A DNA stretch of 64,000 nucleotides, from contig MKRJ01000018.1 of NCBI GenBank assembly GCA_001896885.1, forward strand, positions 163,590 to 227,589. Direction: 5' to 3'. Positions 1 to 8,092 of this stretch are shown in pieces; the stretch's first letter is position 1; every line of letters starts with the position of its first letter. The notes under the pieces were generated by a model. It saw only the letters and a program-made list of their open reading frames with translations, ran no database searches and was not told where the DNA came from. This DNA is from Rhizobiales bacterium 65-79 (GTDB lineage Bacteria > Pseudomonadota > Alphaproteobacteria > Rhizobiales > Rhizobiaceae). A program made the translations under genes and the position numbers.

Positions 1-182
1 ACGGTCCCGGCGGCCACGATCAGGTGAAAGGCGGTCTTCAGGAAAGGCGCAATCGGCAGGAAGGCCGCGCCGATATTGAGCCCGAGCGCGACGAGCAGCA
101 CGAGCAGCACCCAGGCCGGCCGGCGGACGATCTCGCGGACCGTCGGCATATCGTCGTGTCGGCGGCGTCCGGCGGCGCTCAT
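1..182 (-). CDS. coxD: caa3-type cytochrome c oxidase subunit IV (3' end cut by window edge)
   Basis: Only the first 60 codons are present. The protein starts with a basic, hydrophilic N-terminus, then a hydrophobic segment (around residues 26-40) and the start of a second one. This is the layout of the small bacterial oxidase subunit IV family. The ATG overlaps the stop of coxC by 4 bp, as at the other junctions of this operon, which supports the start. The role is inferred from position after coxB-coxA-coxC; subunit IV is a small integral membrane subunit without cofactors. The C-terminus lies beyond the left edge, so completeness cannot be judged. Confidence 0.75.
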   Translation of the reverse strand, partial: MSAAGRRRHDDMPTVREIVRRPAWVLLVLLVALGLNIGAAFLPIAPFLKTAFHLIVAAGT

Positions 183-838
183 CCTCCCCTCCCCGGCAGA
201 TAGATGATGACGAAGACCACGGTCCAGATGATGTCGACCAGGCCCCAATAGAGCGCTGTCGCCTGCACGGCCGGCGTCTCGGTGAACCATCCGGGGTCGC
301 GCGCGCCCGCCACGGCGAGCCGCGCCAGCAGGCAGATGCCGACGACCAGGTGGACGGCATGGATCGCAGTCAGACACCAGTAGAAGGAAAAAAAGAGTTC
401 GGCGCCCTCGGCATGGAGTTTGAAATCCGGTCCTGGCCAAAGATGCTCGTGGAAATCCTCGCGGTACTCGAATCCCTTGAGGACGAGGAAAGCGACGCCG
501 AGCAGCGCTCCGATCCACAGCATGGCGCGCGCGAAACGCCCAAGCCCGGGCCAGCGGGCCGCGCGCGGGACGAGCGCGACTACAGCGCTCGATATCAGCA
601 GGATGGCCGTGTTCGCTCCGCCGAACCAGAGGCTGGTCTCGGCGCCGGCTTCCCAGAAGGCCTGCGGATAGATCGAGCGATAGATCGTATAGCCGGCGAA
701 CAGGCCGCTGAAGAAGAGAAGCTCGCTCGCCAGGAACGCCCACATGCCCAGCTCGACGGCCTGCCGCTGTCGGGCGATATCCTCCCACGGCTCGCGCAGG
801 GCGGCCTTTTCAGCCGGCGTGATGCGCGCGGCCGTCAT
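179..838 (-). CDS. coxC: cytochrome c oxidase subunit III
   Basis: Heme-copper oxidase subunit III, 219 residues, an integral membrane subunit with no metal cofactor that stabilises the catalytic subunit. Hydrophobic helices alternate with short loops. The conserved pattern GMWAFLASELLFFSGLF near residue 30 and the EGAELFFSFYWCLTAIHAVHL segment near residue 145 are typical of the family, as is the terminal VDIIWTVVFVIIYL helix. A longer open frame extends upstream, but the ATG at 838 is chosen because it overlaps the coxA stop by 4 bp, matching the other junctions. It works with coxA and coxB as the terminal oxidase fed by Alternative Complex III. Confidence 0.93.
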   Translation of the reverse strand: MTAARITPAEKAALREPWEDIARQRQAVELGMWAFLASELLFFSGLFAGYTIYRSIYPQAFWEAGAETSLWFGGANTAILLISSAVVALVPRAARWPGLGRFARAMLWIGALLGVAFLVLKGFEYREDFHEHLWPGPDFKLHAEGAELFFSFYWCLTAIHAVHLVVGICLLARLAVAGARDPGWFTETPAVQATALYWGLVDIIWTVVFVIIYLPGRGG

Positions 839-2532
839 TCCTGCTCGCCGCCTTTCTGCGACGCTTCGATCGTCCTGGCGGCCTCCCCGGTCTCGACATA
901 GCCTTCGGGGTGATAGTCGTACGGCGCCCGCTCGACCGTGGGCAGCTTGTCGAAATTGTGCGTCGGCGGCGGCGAGGAGGTCTGCCATTCCAGCCCCGTC
1001 GCGCCCCATGGATTGTCGCCGGCACGCCGGCCCCATCGCAGCGACCAGGTGAGATAGCCAAGCGGCATCAGATAGGCCGCGGCAAGCACGACCGCGCCGG
1101 CCGAAGAGAGCACGTGATAGATCTGGAACTCGGGCGGATAGGAGCCGTAGCGCCTTGGCATTCCCGCCCAGCCCATGATGAATTGCGGGAAGAAGGTGAA
1201 ATTGAAGCCGAAATACATGAGGACGGCGGCAAAGCGCGCCCATGTCTCGGGATACATGCGGCCGGTTATCTTCGACCACCAGAAATGCAGCGCCGCGAAG
1301 AAGGCGGACACCGTTCCGCCGACCATCACATAGTGGAAATGGGCGATGACGAAATAGGTGTCCGTCGCCTGCACGTCGATCGGGATCGAGGCGAGGAAGA
1401 GCCCCGTGAGGCCGCCCATTGTAAACAGGCCGACGAAGCCGAACGCATAGAGCATCGGCGCTTCATAGGTGATCTGGCCGCGATAGAGGGTGGCCGTCCA
1501 GTTGAACACCTTGATGGCCGACGGCACCGCGACGACGAAGGACAGGAACGAGAAGACGAGGTTCGCATAGGGCGATTCACCCGATACGAACATGTGGTGG
1601 CCCCAAACGAAGAAGCCGACGACCGAGATCGCGACGAGCGCGTAGACCATGAAGTCGTAGCCGAAGAGGCGCCGCCTGGCGAAGCAGGGGATCACCTCCG
1701 AGACGACGCCCATCGCCGGCAGGATCATGATGTAGACGGCCGGGTGGCTGTAGAACCAAAACAGGTGCTGGAAGAGGATGGGGTCGCCGCCCCCTTGCGG
1801 ATTGAAGATCGGGACGCCGAAGAAGCGCTCCGCCATCATCAGGGTGAGCGCCATCGCCAGGACCGGCGTCGCCAGGATGATGACGACGCTGACGGTGTAC
1901 ATCGCCCAGACGAAAAGCGGCAGGCGGAACCAGGTCAGCCCCGGCGCCCGCATGGTGTGCGTCGTGACGATGAAATTGATGCCGGTGGCGATGGTGCCGA
2001 AGCCGGCGACGAAGACGGCGATGGCCGCCGCGATGACGTGGCTGTTCGAATAGATCGAGGAATAGGGCGTATAGAACGTCCAGCCCGTATCGACGCCGCC
2101 GGCAAGCAGCACATAGACGGTGAAGGCGCCGCCGATCACCGTCAGGTACCAGGAAAACAGGTTCAGCCTTGGAAAGGCGAGGTCGCGCGCGCCGATCATC
2201 AGCGGCAGGAGGAAATTTCCGAACGTCGCGGGGATCGAAGGCACCAGGAAGAACCAGACCATGATGATGCCGTGCAGGGTGAACAGGCGGTTGTATTCGT
2301 CCGCCGTGACGAAATCCTGCGCCGGGGTCACGAGTTCGATGCGCACCAGCGCGATCGCCACCCCGCCGATGAAGAAGAAGATCGTCAGCGTCAGCGCGTA
2401 GAGGATGGCGATGCGCTTGTGGTCGGTCGTAAGCAGCCAGGAGCGCAGCGTGTGACCGTCGCCCAGATAGCCCTTGTCGAACGTGCTGACATCGTGCGGC
2501 AAGCTGGTGTCGTCTAGAACCGCATCGCTCAT
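835..2532 (-). CDS. coxA: cytochrome c oxidase subunit I, A2 subtype
   Basis: Catalytic subunit of the caa3 oxidase, 565 residues and about 12 membrane helices. It would bind heme a and the heme a3-CuB centre, reduce O2 to water and pump protons. Visible ligands include the LHGIIMVWFF helix (heme a His), the WFYSHPAVYIM segment (CuB His), the WGHHMFV pair of histidines and the AHFHYVMVGG motif near the C-terminus. The proton-channel Glu usual before the HPxVY motif is replaced by Tyr-Ser, the signature of A2-type oxidases. The start at 2532 overlaps the coxB stop. The hydrophilic C-terminal tail (about the last 60 residues) is family-typical. Confidence 0.96.
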   Translation of the reverse strand: MSDAVLDDTSLPHDVSTFDKGYLGDGHTLRSWLLTTDHKRIAILYALTLTIFFFIGGVAIALVRIELVTPAQDFVTADEYNRLFTLHGIIMVWFFLVPSIPATFGNFLLPLMIGARDLAFPRLNLFSWYLTVIGGAFTVYVLLAGGVDTGWTFYTPYSSIYSNSHVIAAAIAVFVAGFGTIATGINFIVTTHTMRAPGLTWFRLPLFVWAMYTVSVVIILATPVLAMALTLMMAERFFGVPIFNPQGGGDPILFQHLFWFYSHPAVYIMILPAMGVVSEVIPCFARRRLFGYDFMVYALVAISVVGFFVWGHHMFVSGESPYANLVFSFLSFVVAVPSAIKVFNWTATLYRGQITYEAPMLYAFGFVGLFTMGGLTGLFLASIPIDVQATDTYFVIAHFHYVMVGGTVSAFFAALHFWWSKITGRMYPETWARFAAVLMYFGFNFTFFPQFIMGWAGMPRRYGSYPPEFQIYHVLSSAGAVVLAAAYLMPLGYLTWSLRWGRRAGDNPWGATGLEWQTSSPPPTHNFDKLPTVERAPYDYHPEGYVETGEAARTIEASQKGGEQE

Positions 2533-3476
2533 TGCGTCGTCTCCGCATCGCCGGAATAGGATTTGATGAAGGCGACCAGCTCGAAAATCTGGTCCTCGGA
2601 AACCGTTCCCTCGAAACTCGGCATGATCGGCGCATAACCGGCAACGATATCGCGCTTCGGCTGGAGAATGGAATCGCGCAGGTAGGAATCGTCGGCGCGC
2701 ACGGTGCGGCCGTCGGCAAGCTCCACATAGCTGCCGTAGAGTCCCGCGAGGTCGGGCGCGCGCCGGTGCCCTTTCTCGAAATGACAGCCGGCGCAGCCTA
2801 GCCGGACGAAGAGTTGCCTGCCCTGGCCGGCGAGGTTTTCGGCGCCCGGCTGTGCGTCGAGCCATTTCTGGTAGTCGGCCTTCTTCATGATGACGATGCT
2901 GCCGCCCATCCTGGCGTGGTCGGTGCCGCAATATTCGGCGCAGAAGAGGTTGTAGGTGCCGGTCTTGTCGGCCGTGAAGCTTTCCGACGTGTAGCGGCCG
3001 GGCAGCACGTCCTGTTTGATCCTGAGCGCCGGGAGGAAGAAGGAGTGGATCACGTCCTGCGAGATCATCACCAGCTTCACCGGAATGCCGATGGGGACAT
3101 GCAGCTCGTTGATCTCGCGCACGCCGTTGGAATGTTCGATCTTCCACATCCACTGCTTGCCGACGACGTGGATCTCGAGCGCATTGGGAGCCGCGCCGAT
3201 CGTGGTGAGGAAGGAAGCGGTGGCGTACCAGAAGATGAAGACGAAGGTGAAGAGCGTGGCAACCGTCCAGCCGATCTCGACATCACGGCTGACCCATGCC
3301 GGCAACGGGCCGCGCGGCGCGCGCGAGCCGCGGCGGTACCGGATGCCGAATACCAGCAGCAGGGCCACGACAAGGCCTATGATGGCCGCCGAGACGCCGA
3401 GCAGGCCGAAAAGGATCCAGTCGACATGGCGGGCATAGACGGAGGCCTCCGGCGGGAAGAAGATGAAATGCCTCAT
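2529..3476 (-). CDS. coxB: cytochrome c oxidase subunit II with fused cytochrome c domain
   Basis: Electron-entry subunit of a caa3 oxidase, 315 residues. Two N-terminal membrane helices are followed by a periplasmic cupredoxin domain holding the CuA site (CAEYCGTDHARM, around residues 177-190). A C-terminal cytochrome c domain follows, with one CXXCH heme site (CAGCH, about residue 230) and a candidate axial Met in the PIMPSFEG segment. The fused cytochrome c is what makes this caa3 rather than aa3. The ATG at 3476 overlaps the SCO gene stop, so a longer upstream frame is rejected. It probably takes electrons directly from ActA/ActE. Confidence 0.95.
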   Translation of the reverse strand: MRHFIFFPPEASVYARHVDWILFGLLGVSAAIIGLVVALLLVFGIRYRRGSRAPRGPLPAWVSRDVEIGWTVATLFTFVFIFWYATASFLTTIGAAPNALEIHVVGKQWMWKIEHSNGVREINELHVPIGIPVKLVMISQDVIHSFFLPALRIKQDVLPGRYTSESFTADKTGTYNLFCAEYCGTDHARMGGSIVIMKKADYQKWLDAQPGAENLAGQGRQLFVRLGCAGCHFEKGHRRAPDLAGLYGSYVELADGRTVRADDSYLRDSILQPKRDIVAGYAPIMPSFEGTVSEDQIFELVAFIKSYSGDAETTQ

Positions 3477-4267
3477 CAGCCCGTTCTCCGCGGCCGTTCG
3501 CGACGCGCGAACGCCATGCCGGCGATGCCGAGAGCAAGCAGCGTGACGATGGCGCCACCCCCGATCCGCAGCCATGTGAGCACGCCGGCATTGTAGACGC
3601 CGCTCGCCGGATCGAGCCCGTAGCAAAGCAGCCTTATGTGGTCGGCGATCGTGCCGATGCGGTCGTGGGAGGCTTCGACGAGCGCCAGCCGCACCTTGTC
3701 GCCGGTGATGCTCATCGAGGTCAGGACCTGCGTGACGCGTCCGTTCGGCGCCACTGCGAAGGCCGCGGTAGGATGGGCGAACATGTCGTCCGCCTTGTCA
3801 TAGGCATAGGAGAAGCCGACAGCATTGGTGACAGCCGCTTCGGCCTCGGCCGATCCGCTCAGGAAGACCGCGTTCTTCTTGACGGGGCCGTCGTTGATAT
3901 GCTCCGCCTTCATCGCGGCCGCGTCGCTCGGGCGATCGCGAGGGTCGAAGCCGACCACGACGAAGCTGAAGTCCTTGCCGGGCGTCAGCCCGGATTTCGC
4001 CGCAGCGTCGGCGGCCATGGCGATGGCCGTGCCGCAGAGCGTCCTGCAGGTGAAATCGGCGATCACCATCAGGCCGGGCTTGCCCGCGAGCGCCTCGCCG
4101 AGCGTCATGGGCGTTCCCGTCGAGGCGACGAATTTCTCGCCGAGCGGCAGATGCGCGTCCTTCGGCATGTCGATGCCGACCTTGCCGAGTTCGGCCGGGG
4201 TCAGCGCGGCCGAAGCGGGCGCTGTCGCGAGGAAAAGAAAGGCGAGCGCGACGAAGAGCGGCTTCAC
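3476..4267 (-). CDS. SCO1/SenC-family copper chaperone, membrane-anchored at the C-terminus
   Basis: SCO-like thioredoxin-fold protein, 263 residues. It probably delivers copper to the CuA site of CoxB or maintains the CuA cysteines. An N-terminal signal peptide (ending about residue 20 at ASA-AL) precedes a thioredoxin-like domain with the redox/copper motif CRTLC, the CxxxC of SCO proteins, and a His in the MFAHPTAAF segment at the expected third-ligand place. It ends with a hydrophobic segment (about residues 230-252) and a basic tail, so it is anchored at the C-terminus rather than only at the N-terminus. It lies between the ACIII genes and coxB, overlapping both neighbours by 4 bp. Confidence 0.88.
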   Translation of the reverse strand: MKPLFVALAFLFLATAPASAALTPAELGKVGIDMPKDAHLPLGEKFVASTGTPMTLGEALAGKPGLMVIADFTCRTLCGTAIAMAADAAAKSGLTPGKDFSFVVVGFDPRDRPSDAAAMKAEHINDGPVKKNAVFLSGSAEAEAAVTNAVGFSYAYDKADDMFAHPTAAFAVAPNGRVTQVLTSMSITGDKVRLALVEASHDRIGTIADHIRLLCYGLDPASGVYNAGVLTWLRIGGGAIVTLLALGIAGMAFARRERPRRTG

Positions 4268-4641
4268 GGCTTGGCTCCCTTCCCGGCGGAGACATCCGCC
4301 AGCGGGGCGTAGGCCGCCGCGCCGCGTCCGGCGATGATCTTCATGGCCTGTTCCACCGGAATGGCGGCGATGCCGGCCTCCCTGTCGATCCAGCCGGACT
4401 GTTTCAGCTTCTTCTGCTGGGCCTCCATGAATGCCTTGAGATCCGCCTGCGGATGGGACTGGAGCCTCGGTTCGGGGAAATTTTCCAGCGGCCGCGGCTT
4501 CACCGCGACATCGAGATAGACGGCAAGCAGGATGCCCATGAGCACGACCGCGAAGAGAAGGAAGCCGGCGACCGCGCCGCCGACGATCCAGGGCCGCGTG
4601 ACTTCGGCGGGCTCGAATGAAGGCCGGTGGGTTTCAGCCAT
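4264..4641 (-). CDS. small single-pass membrane protein of the ACIII-caa3 operon, function unknown
   Basis: A 125-residue protein with one membrane helix (about residues 20-43) and a periplasmic region. The region has the pattern PRLQ..PQADLKAF, then GWIDREAGIAAIPVEQAM. I do not recognise an assigned function. Similar small single-pass proteins sit at this position in other ACIII-oxidase operons, so an accessory or assembly role in the supercomplex is inferred. The ATG at 4641 lies within the 3' end of actF (8-bp overlap), and the stop overlaps the SCO start by 4 bp, which indicates translational coupling. The longer frame upstream is the shadow of actF. Confidence 0.75.
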   Translation of the reverse strand: MAETHRPSFEPAEVTRPWIVGGAVAGFLLFAVVLMGILLAVYLDVAVKPRPLENFPEPRLQSHPQADLKAFMEAQQKKLKQSGWIDREAGIAAIPVEQAMKIIAGRGAAAYAPLADVSAGKGAKP

Positions 4642-5665
4642 GGCCGACTTCCTCGCTGCCATACGGGAGCCGGCGGCTCCATCTTCGCGATACGGCCAGC
4701 ACGCAGACGAACAGGATCGTCGCGACCGGCGCCAGCAGCCAGGCGAGCGGCCCGAACAGCGGCAGCACGCACCAGCCGCGATAGAGCGCGATGCCGGCGA
4801 GCACGAGCAAGGCCACGACCCGCAGCCGCCGGGGAGACCGGCGTACCGGCTCGAAGGCGAGCGCCAGCATCGGCACGACCAGTCCCACCAGAAGCGAGGC
4901 CACCATGAGGACGATGCCGGGCGCATCCGCCCGCGCGAGATAGAACCGCACGGTGTCGGGCAGATCGCCGTACCAGATGATCAGGAACTGGAAGAAGACC
5001 ATGTATCCGACGCCCATGATCATGGCGGTTGTGAGCCCGGCGATGTCGTAGGACGCCTTGCGCGGAACCTCCGGAGCCAGGATCGTCGCGACGGCTAGCG
5101 CGGAGAGCATCCAGACGATGACGGTCTCCGCGCCGAAGGCCGAGGATGTGAAGCCGGGCGTCATCGCCAGAAGCCAGTCATAGGCGACGAAAGTGGTGAT
5201 CACGGCGTGGAAGACGAGGCCGAGCCCGGCGACGATCTGGCCGCGCTCTCCCTCGCTCGGCAGGAGATCGAGCGCCAGCACGCTCCAGCCGGCGAAGGCG
5301 ATTACGGTCTTCAGGACGACGAGCGGCATGTTGAGGTAGAAGAGCCCGACCGAGGCGTCATGCGCTCCCGAAGAGGCCCAGGGATAGAGGAGCGGGGCGG
5401 ATGCGAGCACCAGGATCGCGCCGATCCCGGCAAAGGGAACGAGCAGCGACAATCCGCTCAGGATCGGTTCGAGGACCGAATACCAGGCGCCGCCGGTCAG
5501 CCGGCCGACGAGTCTCAAGCTGAGCGCCCCGATGGGCACCCCGGCGACGAGCACGAAGGCGAAGAGCCATGCGCCGGCGGCATCGCGCGTGTCGTACCAC
5601 GCGGCGATAGTCAAAATGACGAGAGCGATCACGCCGAGCGCGATGGGGACGGAGCGACCGCTCAT
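4634..5665 (-). CDS. actF: Alternative Complex III subunit ActF (NrfD-like integral membrane protein)
   Basis: Polytopic membrane protein, 343 residues with about ten hydrophobic helices and short loops. It is a shortened relative of ActC/NrfD. In ACIII, ActC and ActF form the membrane module that pairs with the Fe-S subunit ActB and the cytochromes to oxidise menaquinol/ubiquinol. The assignment rests on family resemblance and on operon position after ActD and ActE. The ATG at 5665 overlaps the ActE stop by 4 bp; the much longer open frame upstream runs through actE and is rejected. Confidence 0.88.
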   Translation of the reverse strand: MSGRSVPIALGVIALVILTIAAWYDTRDAAGAWLFAFVLVAGVPIGALSLRLVGRLTGGAWYSVLEPILSGLSLLVPFAGIGAILVLASAPLLYPWASSGAHDASVGLFYLNMPLVVLKTVIAFAGWSVLALDLLPSEGERGQIVAGLGLVFHAVITTFVAYDWLLAMTPGFTSSAFGAETVIVWMLSALAVATILAPEVPRKASYDIAGLTTAMIMGVGYMVFFQFLIIWYGDLPDTVRFYLARADAPGIVLMVASLLVGLVVPMLALAFEPVRRSPRRLRVVALLVLAGIALYRGWCVLPLFGPLAWLLAPVATILFVCVLAVSRRWSRRLPYGSEEVGHG

Positions 5666-6183
5666 TGCAGCCTCACTCCCGCCGCCTGGGCGTCCGCAAG
5701 GCTGGCATGTTTGGAAAGCTGGAGCGCGCGGATGTAAGCGACGATCGCCCAGCGGTCGCCCGGCGCCACGCGGTCGGCATAGGAATACATGACGCCATAG
5801 CCGTTCTTCATGACGTCGAGGAAATGGCTTGCCGGCGCCTCTATCAGCGCATCGGAATGATAGGAAGGCGGCGCGGGAAAACCGCGTTTCACGACGATGC
5901 CGTCGCCGTCGCCGTCGAAGCCATGGCAGGGGGCGCAGAAGATGCCGTAGCGTTCCTTGCCCCGCTGCAACAGAGCCTCGGTCACCGGAGGCGGATCGGC
6001 GAGCGCCTGCTGGTATGCGAGCGCGGATTGCGGAACCGTACCTTCCGGCGGCTGCTGGGCGGAGGCGCCGTTGGGGAAGATGTCGGCCGTGGAGTTCGTA
6101 TCGTAGCGCGGCTGATGGTCCATGGACTGGCCGCAGCCGGCGAGCGGAAAAAGCAAGGCGATGGCGGCAAGGTGCGACCTCAC
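5662..6183 (-). CDS. actE: Alternative Complex III subunit ActE (monoheme cytochrome c lipoprotein)
   Basis: Monoheme cytochrome c, 173 residues. The N-terminus is a lipoprotein signal with lipobox LAGC (Cys at about residue 17), so the protein should be tethered on the periplasmic face. The heme site is CAPCH (residues 84-88 or so), followed by a Gly/Asp-rich loop. A candidate axial Met lies in the NGYGVMYSYADRV segment, the position seen in ActE proteins. Translation appears to start at GTG 6183, overlapping the actD stop as GTGA; no ATG is available at that point. It passes electrons from the ACIII core towards the oxidase. Confidence 0.92.
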   Translation of the reverse strand: MRSHLAAIALLFPLAGCGQSMDHQPRYDTNSTADIFPNGASAQQPPEGTVPQSALAYQQALADPPPVTEALLQRGKERYGIFCAPCHGFDGDGDGIVVKRGFPAPPSYHSDALIEAPASHFLDVMKNGYGVMYSYADRVAPGDRWAIVAYIRALQLSKHASLADAQAAGVRLQ

Positions 6184-6704
6184 AGCTCCGCCTCCTCGAT
6201 CGCTTCCGCGCCCATGTCGGCGAGCAGCCGTTCGAGTGTCCGGCGCGCCCGTGCGGTCGATGGAATGTCGATCGCGAGCAGGAACCGGTCCTGGCTCGCG
6301 CGATCGGAAAGCGGGCTGTCGAAGAAGGGATGGTTGAGGCTCGGCAGGCCGGTCGACCAGAGCATCGCGGCAAAGCCGAAGACGCCGGCCATCAGCACCC
6401 CGAACTCGAACGGGAAAAGCGGAAACACCGGCCAACTGTTCGGCGGCCGAGACCCGGAATCGAAGGGGAAGCCGAGCGTCGCGCTGTACCATTCGACGAA
6501 CCAGCAGAGCGCCGCCGCGCCGAGCCCGCCGATCAGCATCGCGGCGCGGACGCGGAAGGGGCTCGCTCCCAGCAACCCTCCCAGCCCCTCGACCTCGTAG
6601 GGCGTGAAGGCATCGATGACGCGATAGTCGCGCTCGCCAAGCTGGCCGACGGCGTTCACCAGCGCCTCCTCGCGTTCGAATTCCGCCAACAGGACCAGGC
6701 TCAT
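6180..6704 (-). CDS. actD: Alternative Complex III subunit ActD (DUF3341)
   Basis: Small membrane subunit of ACIII, 174 residues, DUF3341 family. The N-terminus is a soluble alpha/beta region (LLAEFEREEALVNAV..., typical of the family). Two hydrophobic helices follow (about residues 56-75 and 95-120), separated by the conserved PFDSGSRPPNSWPVF loop. A cytoplasmic tail with the GLPSLNHPFF motif closes the protein. No cofactor site is visible. The ATG at 6704 overlaps the ActC stop as ATGA. It contributes to the membrane module with ActC and ActF. Confidence 0.92.
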   Translation of the reverse strand: MSLVLLAEFEREEALVNAVGQLGERDYRVIDAFTPYEVEGLGGLLGASPFRVRAAMLIGGLGAAALCWFVEWYSATLGFPFDSGSRPPNSWPVFPLFPFEFGVLMAGVFGFAAMLWSTGLPSLNHPFFDSPLSDRASQDRFLLAIDIPSTARARRTLERLLADMGAEAIEEAEL

Positions 6705-8092
6705 GACGCCGTCTCCTCGCGCACCAGTTGGCGCACTTCGTGCATCGAGACGACCGGGAAGAAACGCACGAAAAGCAGGTAGAGGAAGGCGAAGAAGCCG
6801 AGCGAACCGAAGAGGATCAGCCAGTCCCAGAGCGTCGGATAGAATAGCCGCCACATCGAAGCGACGTAGTGGTGCGAAAGCGTGTTCCACACGATCAGGA
6901 TACGCTCCAGCCACATGCCGATGTTGATCAGGACCGAGATCAGGATGATCGCCGGCAGGCTGCGGCGCACCGAACGGAACCAGAAGGCCTGGACCGCGAT
7001 GCAGTTGCAGAAAATCATGATCCAGTAGAGCGGCGAATAGGTCCCGGCGAATTCGAAGCCGAGGAAGCGGCGATCGACGCCCCTGCCCGAATACCAGCCG
7101 CTGAACCATTCGGTCGCGTAGGAGATCAGCATGACGGTGCCGGCCATCAGCATCACCTTGGCCATGATGTCGAAGTGGCGCATGGTGATCAGCGCCTCGA
7201 GGCGCAGGCCCCAGCGCACGGCGGCGCACAGCACGACGACCATGCCGAAGCCGGAATACATGGCGCCGACGACGAAATAGGGCGGGAAGATCGTCTCCTG
7301 CCAGCCCGGCATCAGGCTCGCCGCGAAGTCCAGCCCGACGATCGAATGCACCGAGCAGACGAGCGGCGTCGCCAGCGCGGCCATGGTCCGGTAATAAGTC
7401 TGGTAGATATGCCAATGACGCGCCGAATTGCGCCAGCCGAGCGCCAGCGCGCCATAGACGACGCGCTTGGCACGCGTCGTGGCGCGGTCGCGCAGCGTCG
7501 CGAGGTCGGGGATCAGGCCCGTGTACCAGAAGACGATCGAGAACAGCAGGTAGCTGAGGATCGCCCAGAAATCCCAGATCAGCGCGCTGCGCCACTGAGG
7601 CCAGAGCCCCATCGTGTTGGGATAGGGCGCGAGCCAGTAGAAATATTGCGGCCGGCCCATATGCATGATCGGCATCAGCCCGGCGATCGCGACCGCCATC
7701 AGCGTCATCGCCTCGGCCAGCCGGTTGATCGCCGCACGCCAGCGCTGGTGCGTCAGGAGCAGCATGGAGGAGATCAGCGTGCCGGCATTGCCGATGCCGA
7801 TCCACCAGACGTAGTTGGCGATCGGATAGCCCCACACGACGATGGAGTTGTTGCCGAAGATGCCGATCCCCGCCACGAAGAGATAGATCATCGAGCCGAA
7901 GAAGATCACGGTCAGCGCGGCGGAAACCGCGAAGGCGATCCACCAGCGCCGCCAGCGCTCGCTGTCGAGCAAGGGGCCGGTGACCAGGACGTTGACGGCT
8001 TCGTTCGTGTTGACCCGCGTCAGGCGCCGGTCGTCGCCGGGCCGCGCCGTGCCCGCCGGAAAGATTTCCGCGCCGCCAACCGCCATCGTCAT
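6701..8092 (-). CDS. actC: Alternative Complex III subunit ActC (NrfD/PsrC family)
   Basis: Polytopic NrfD-family quinol-interacting subunit, 463 residues with about ten membrane helices. Family-typical segments are the GYPIANYVWWIGIGNAGT stretch near residue 90 and the paired histidine-containing helices (SARHWHIYQTYYR, SVHSIVGLDFA). It forms the quinol-oxidising membrane part of ACIII beside ActB. Its ATG lies 4 bp inside the actB stop, so the two are translationally coupled. Length and helix count agree with complete ActC proteins. Confidence 0.95.
   Translation of the reverse strand: MTMAVGGAEIFPAGTARPGDDRRLTRVNTNEAVNVLVTGPLLDSERWRRWWIAFAVSAALTVIFFGSMIYLFVAGIGIFGNNSIVVWGYPIANYVWWIGIGNAGTLISSMLLLTHQRWRAAINRLAEAMTLMAVAIAGLMPIMHMGRPQYFYWLAPYPNTMGLWPQWRSALIWDFWAILSYLLFSIVFWYTGLIPDLATLRDRATTRAKRVVYGALALGWRNSARHWHIYQTYYRTMAALATPLVCSVHSIVGLDFAASLMPGWQETIFPPYFVVGAMYSGFGMVVVLCAAVRWGLRLEALITMRHFDIMAKVMLMAGTVMLISYATEWFSGWYSGRGVDRRFLGFEFAGTYSPLYWIMIFCNCIAVQAFWFRSVRRSLPAIILISVLINIGMWLERILIVWNTLSHHYVASMWRLFYPTLWDWLILFGSLGFFAFLYLLFVRFFPVVSMHEVRQLVREETAS

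Noticed and set aside
835..2517. Long plus-strand open frames opposite the cox genes (for example about 910-2517)
   Set aside because: They are antisense shadows of high-GC genes: arginine, glutamate and histidine repeats, no ribosome sites, and the minus-strand proteins are unmistakable cytochrome oxidase subunits.
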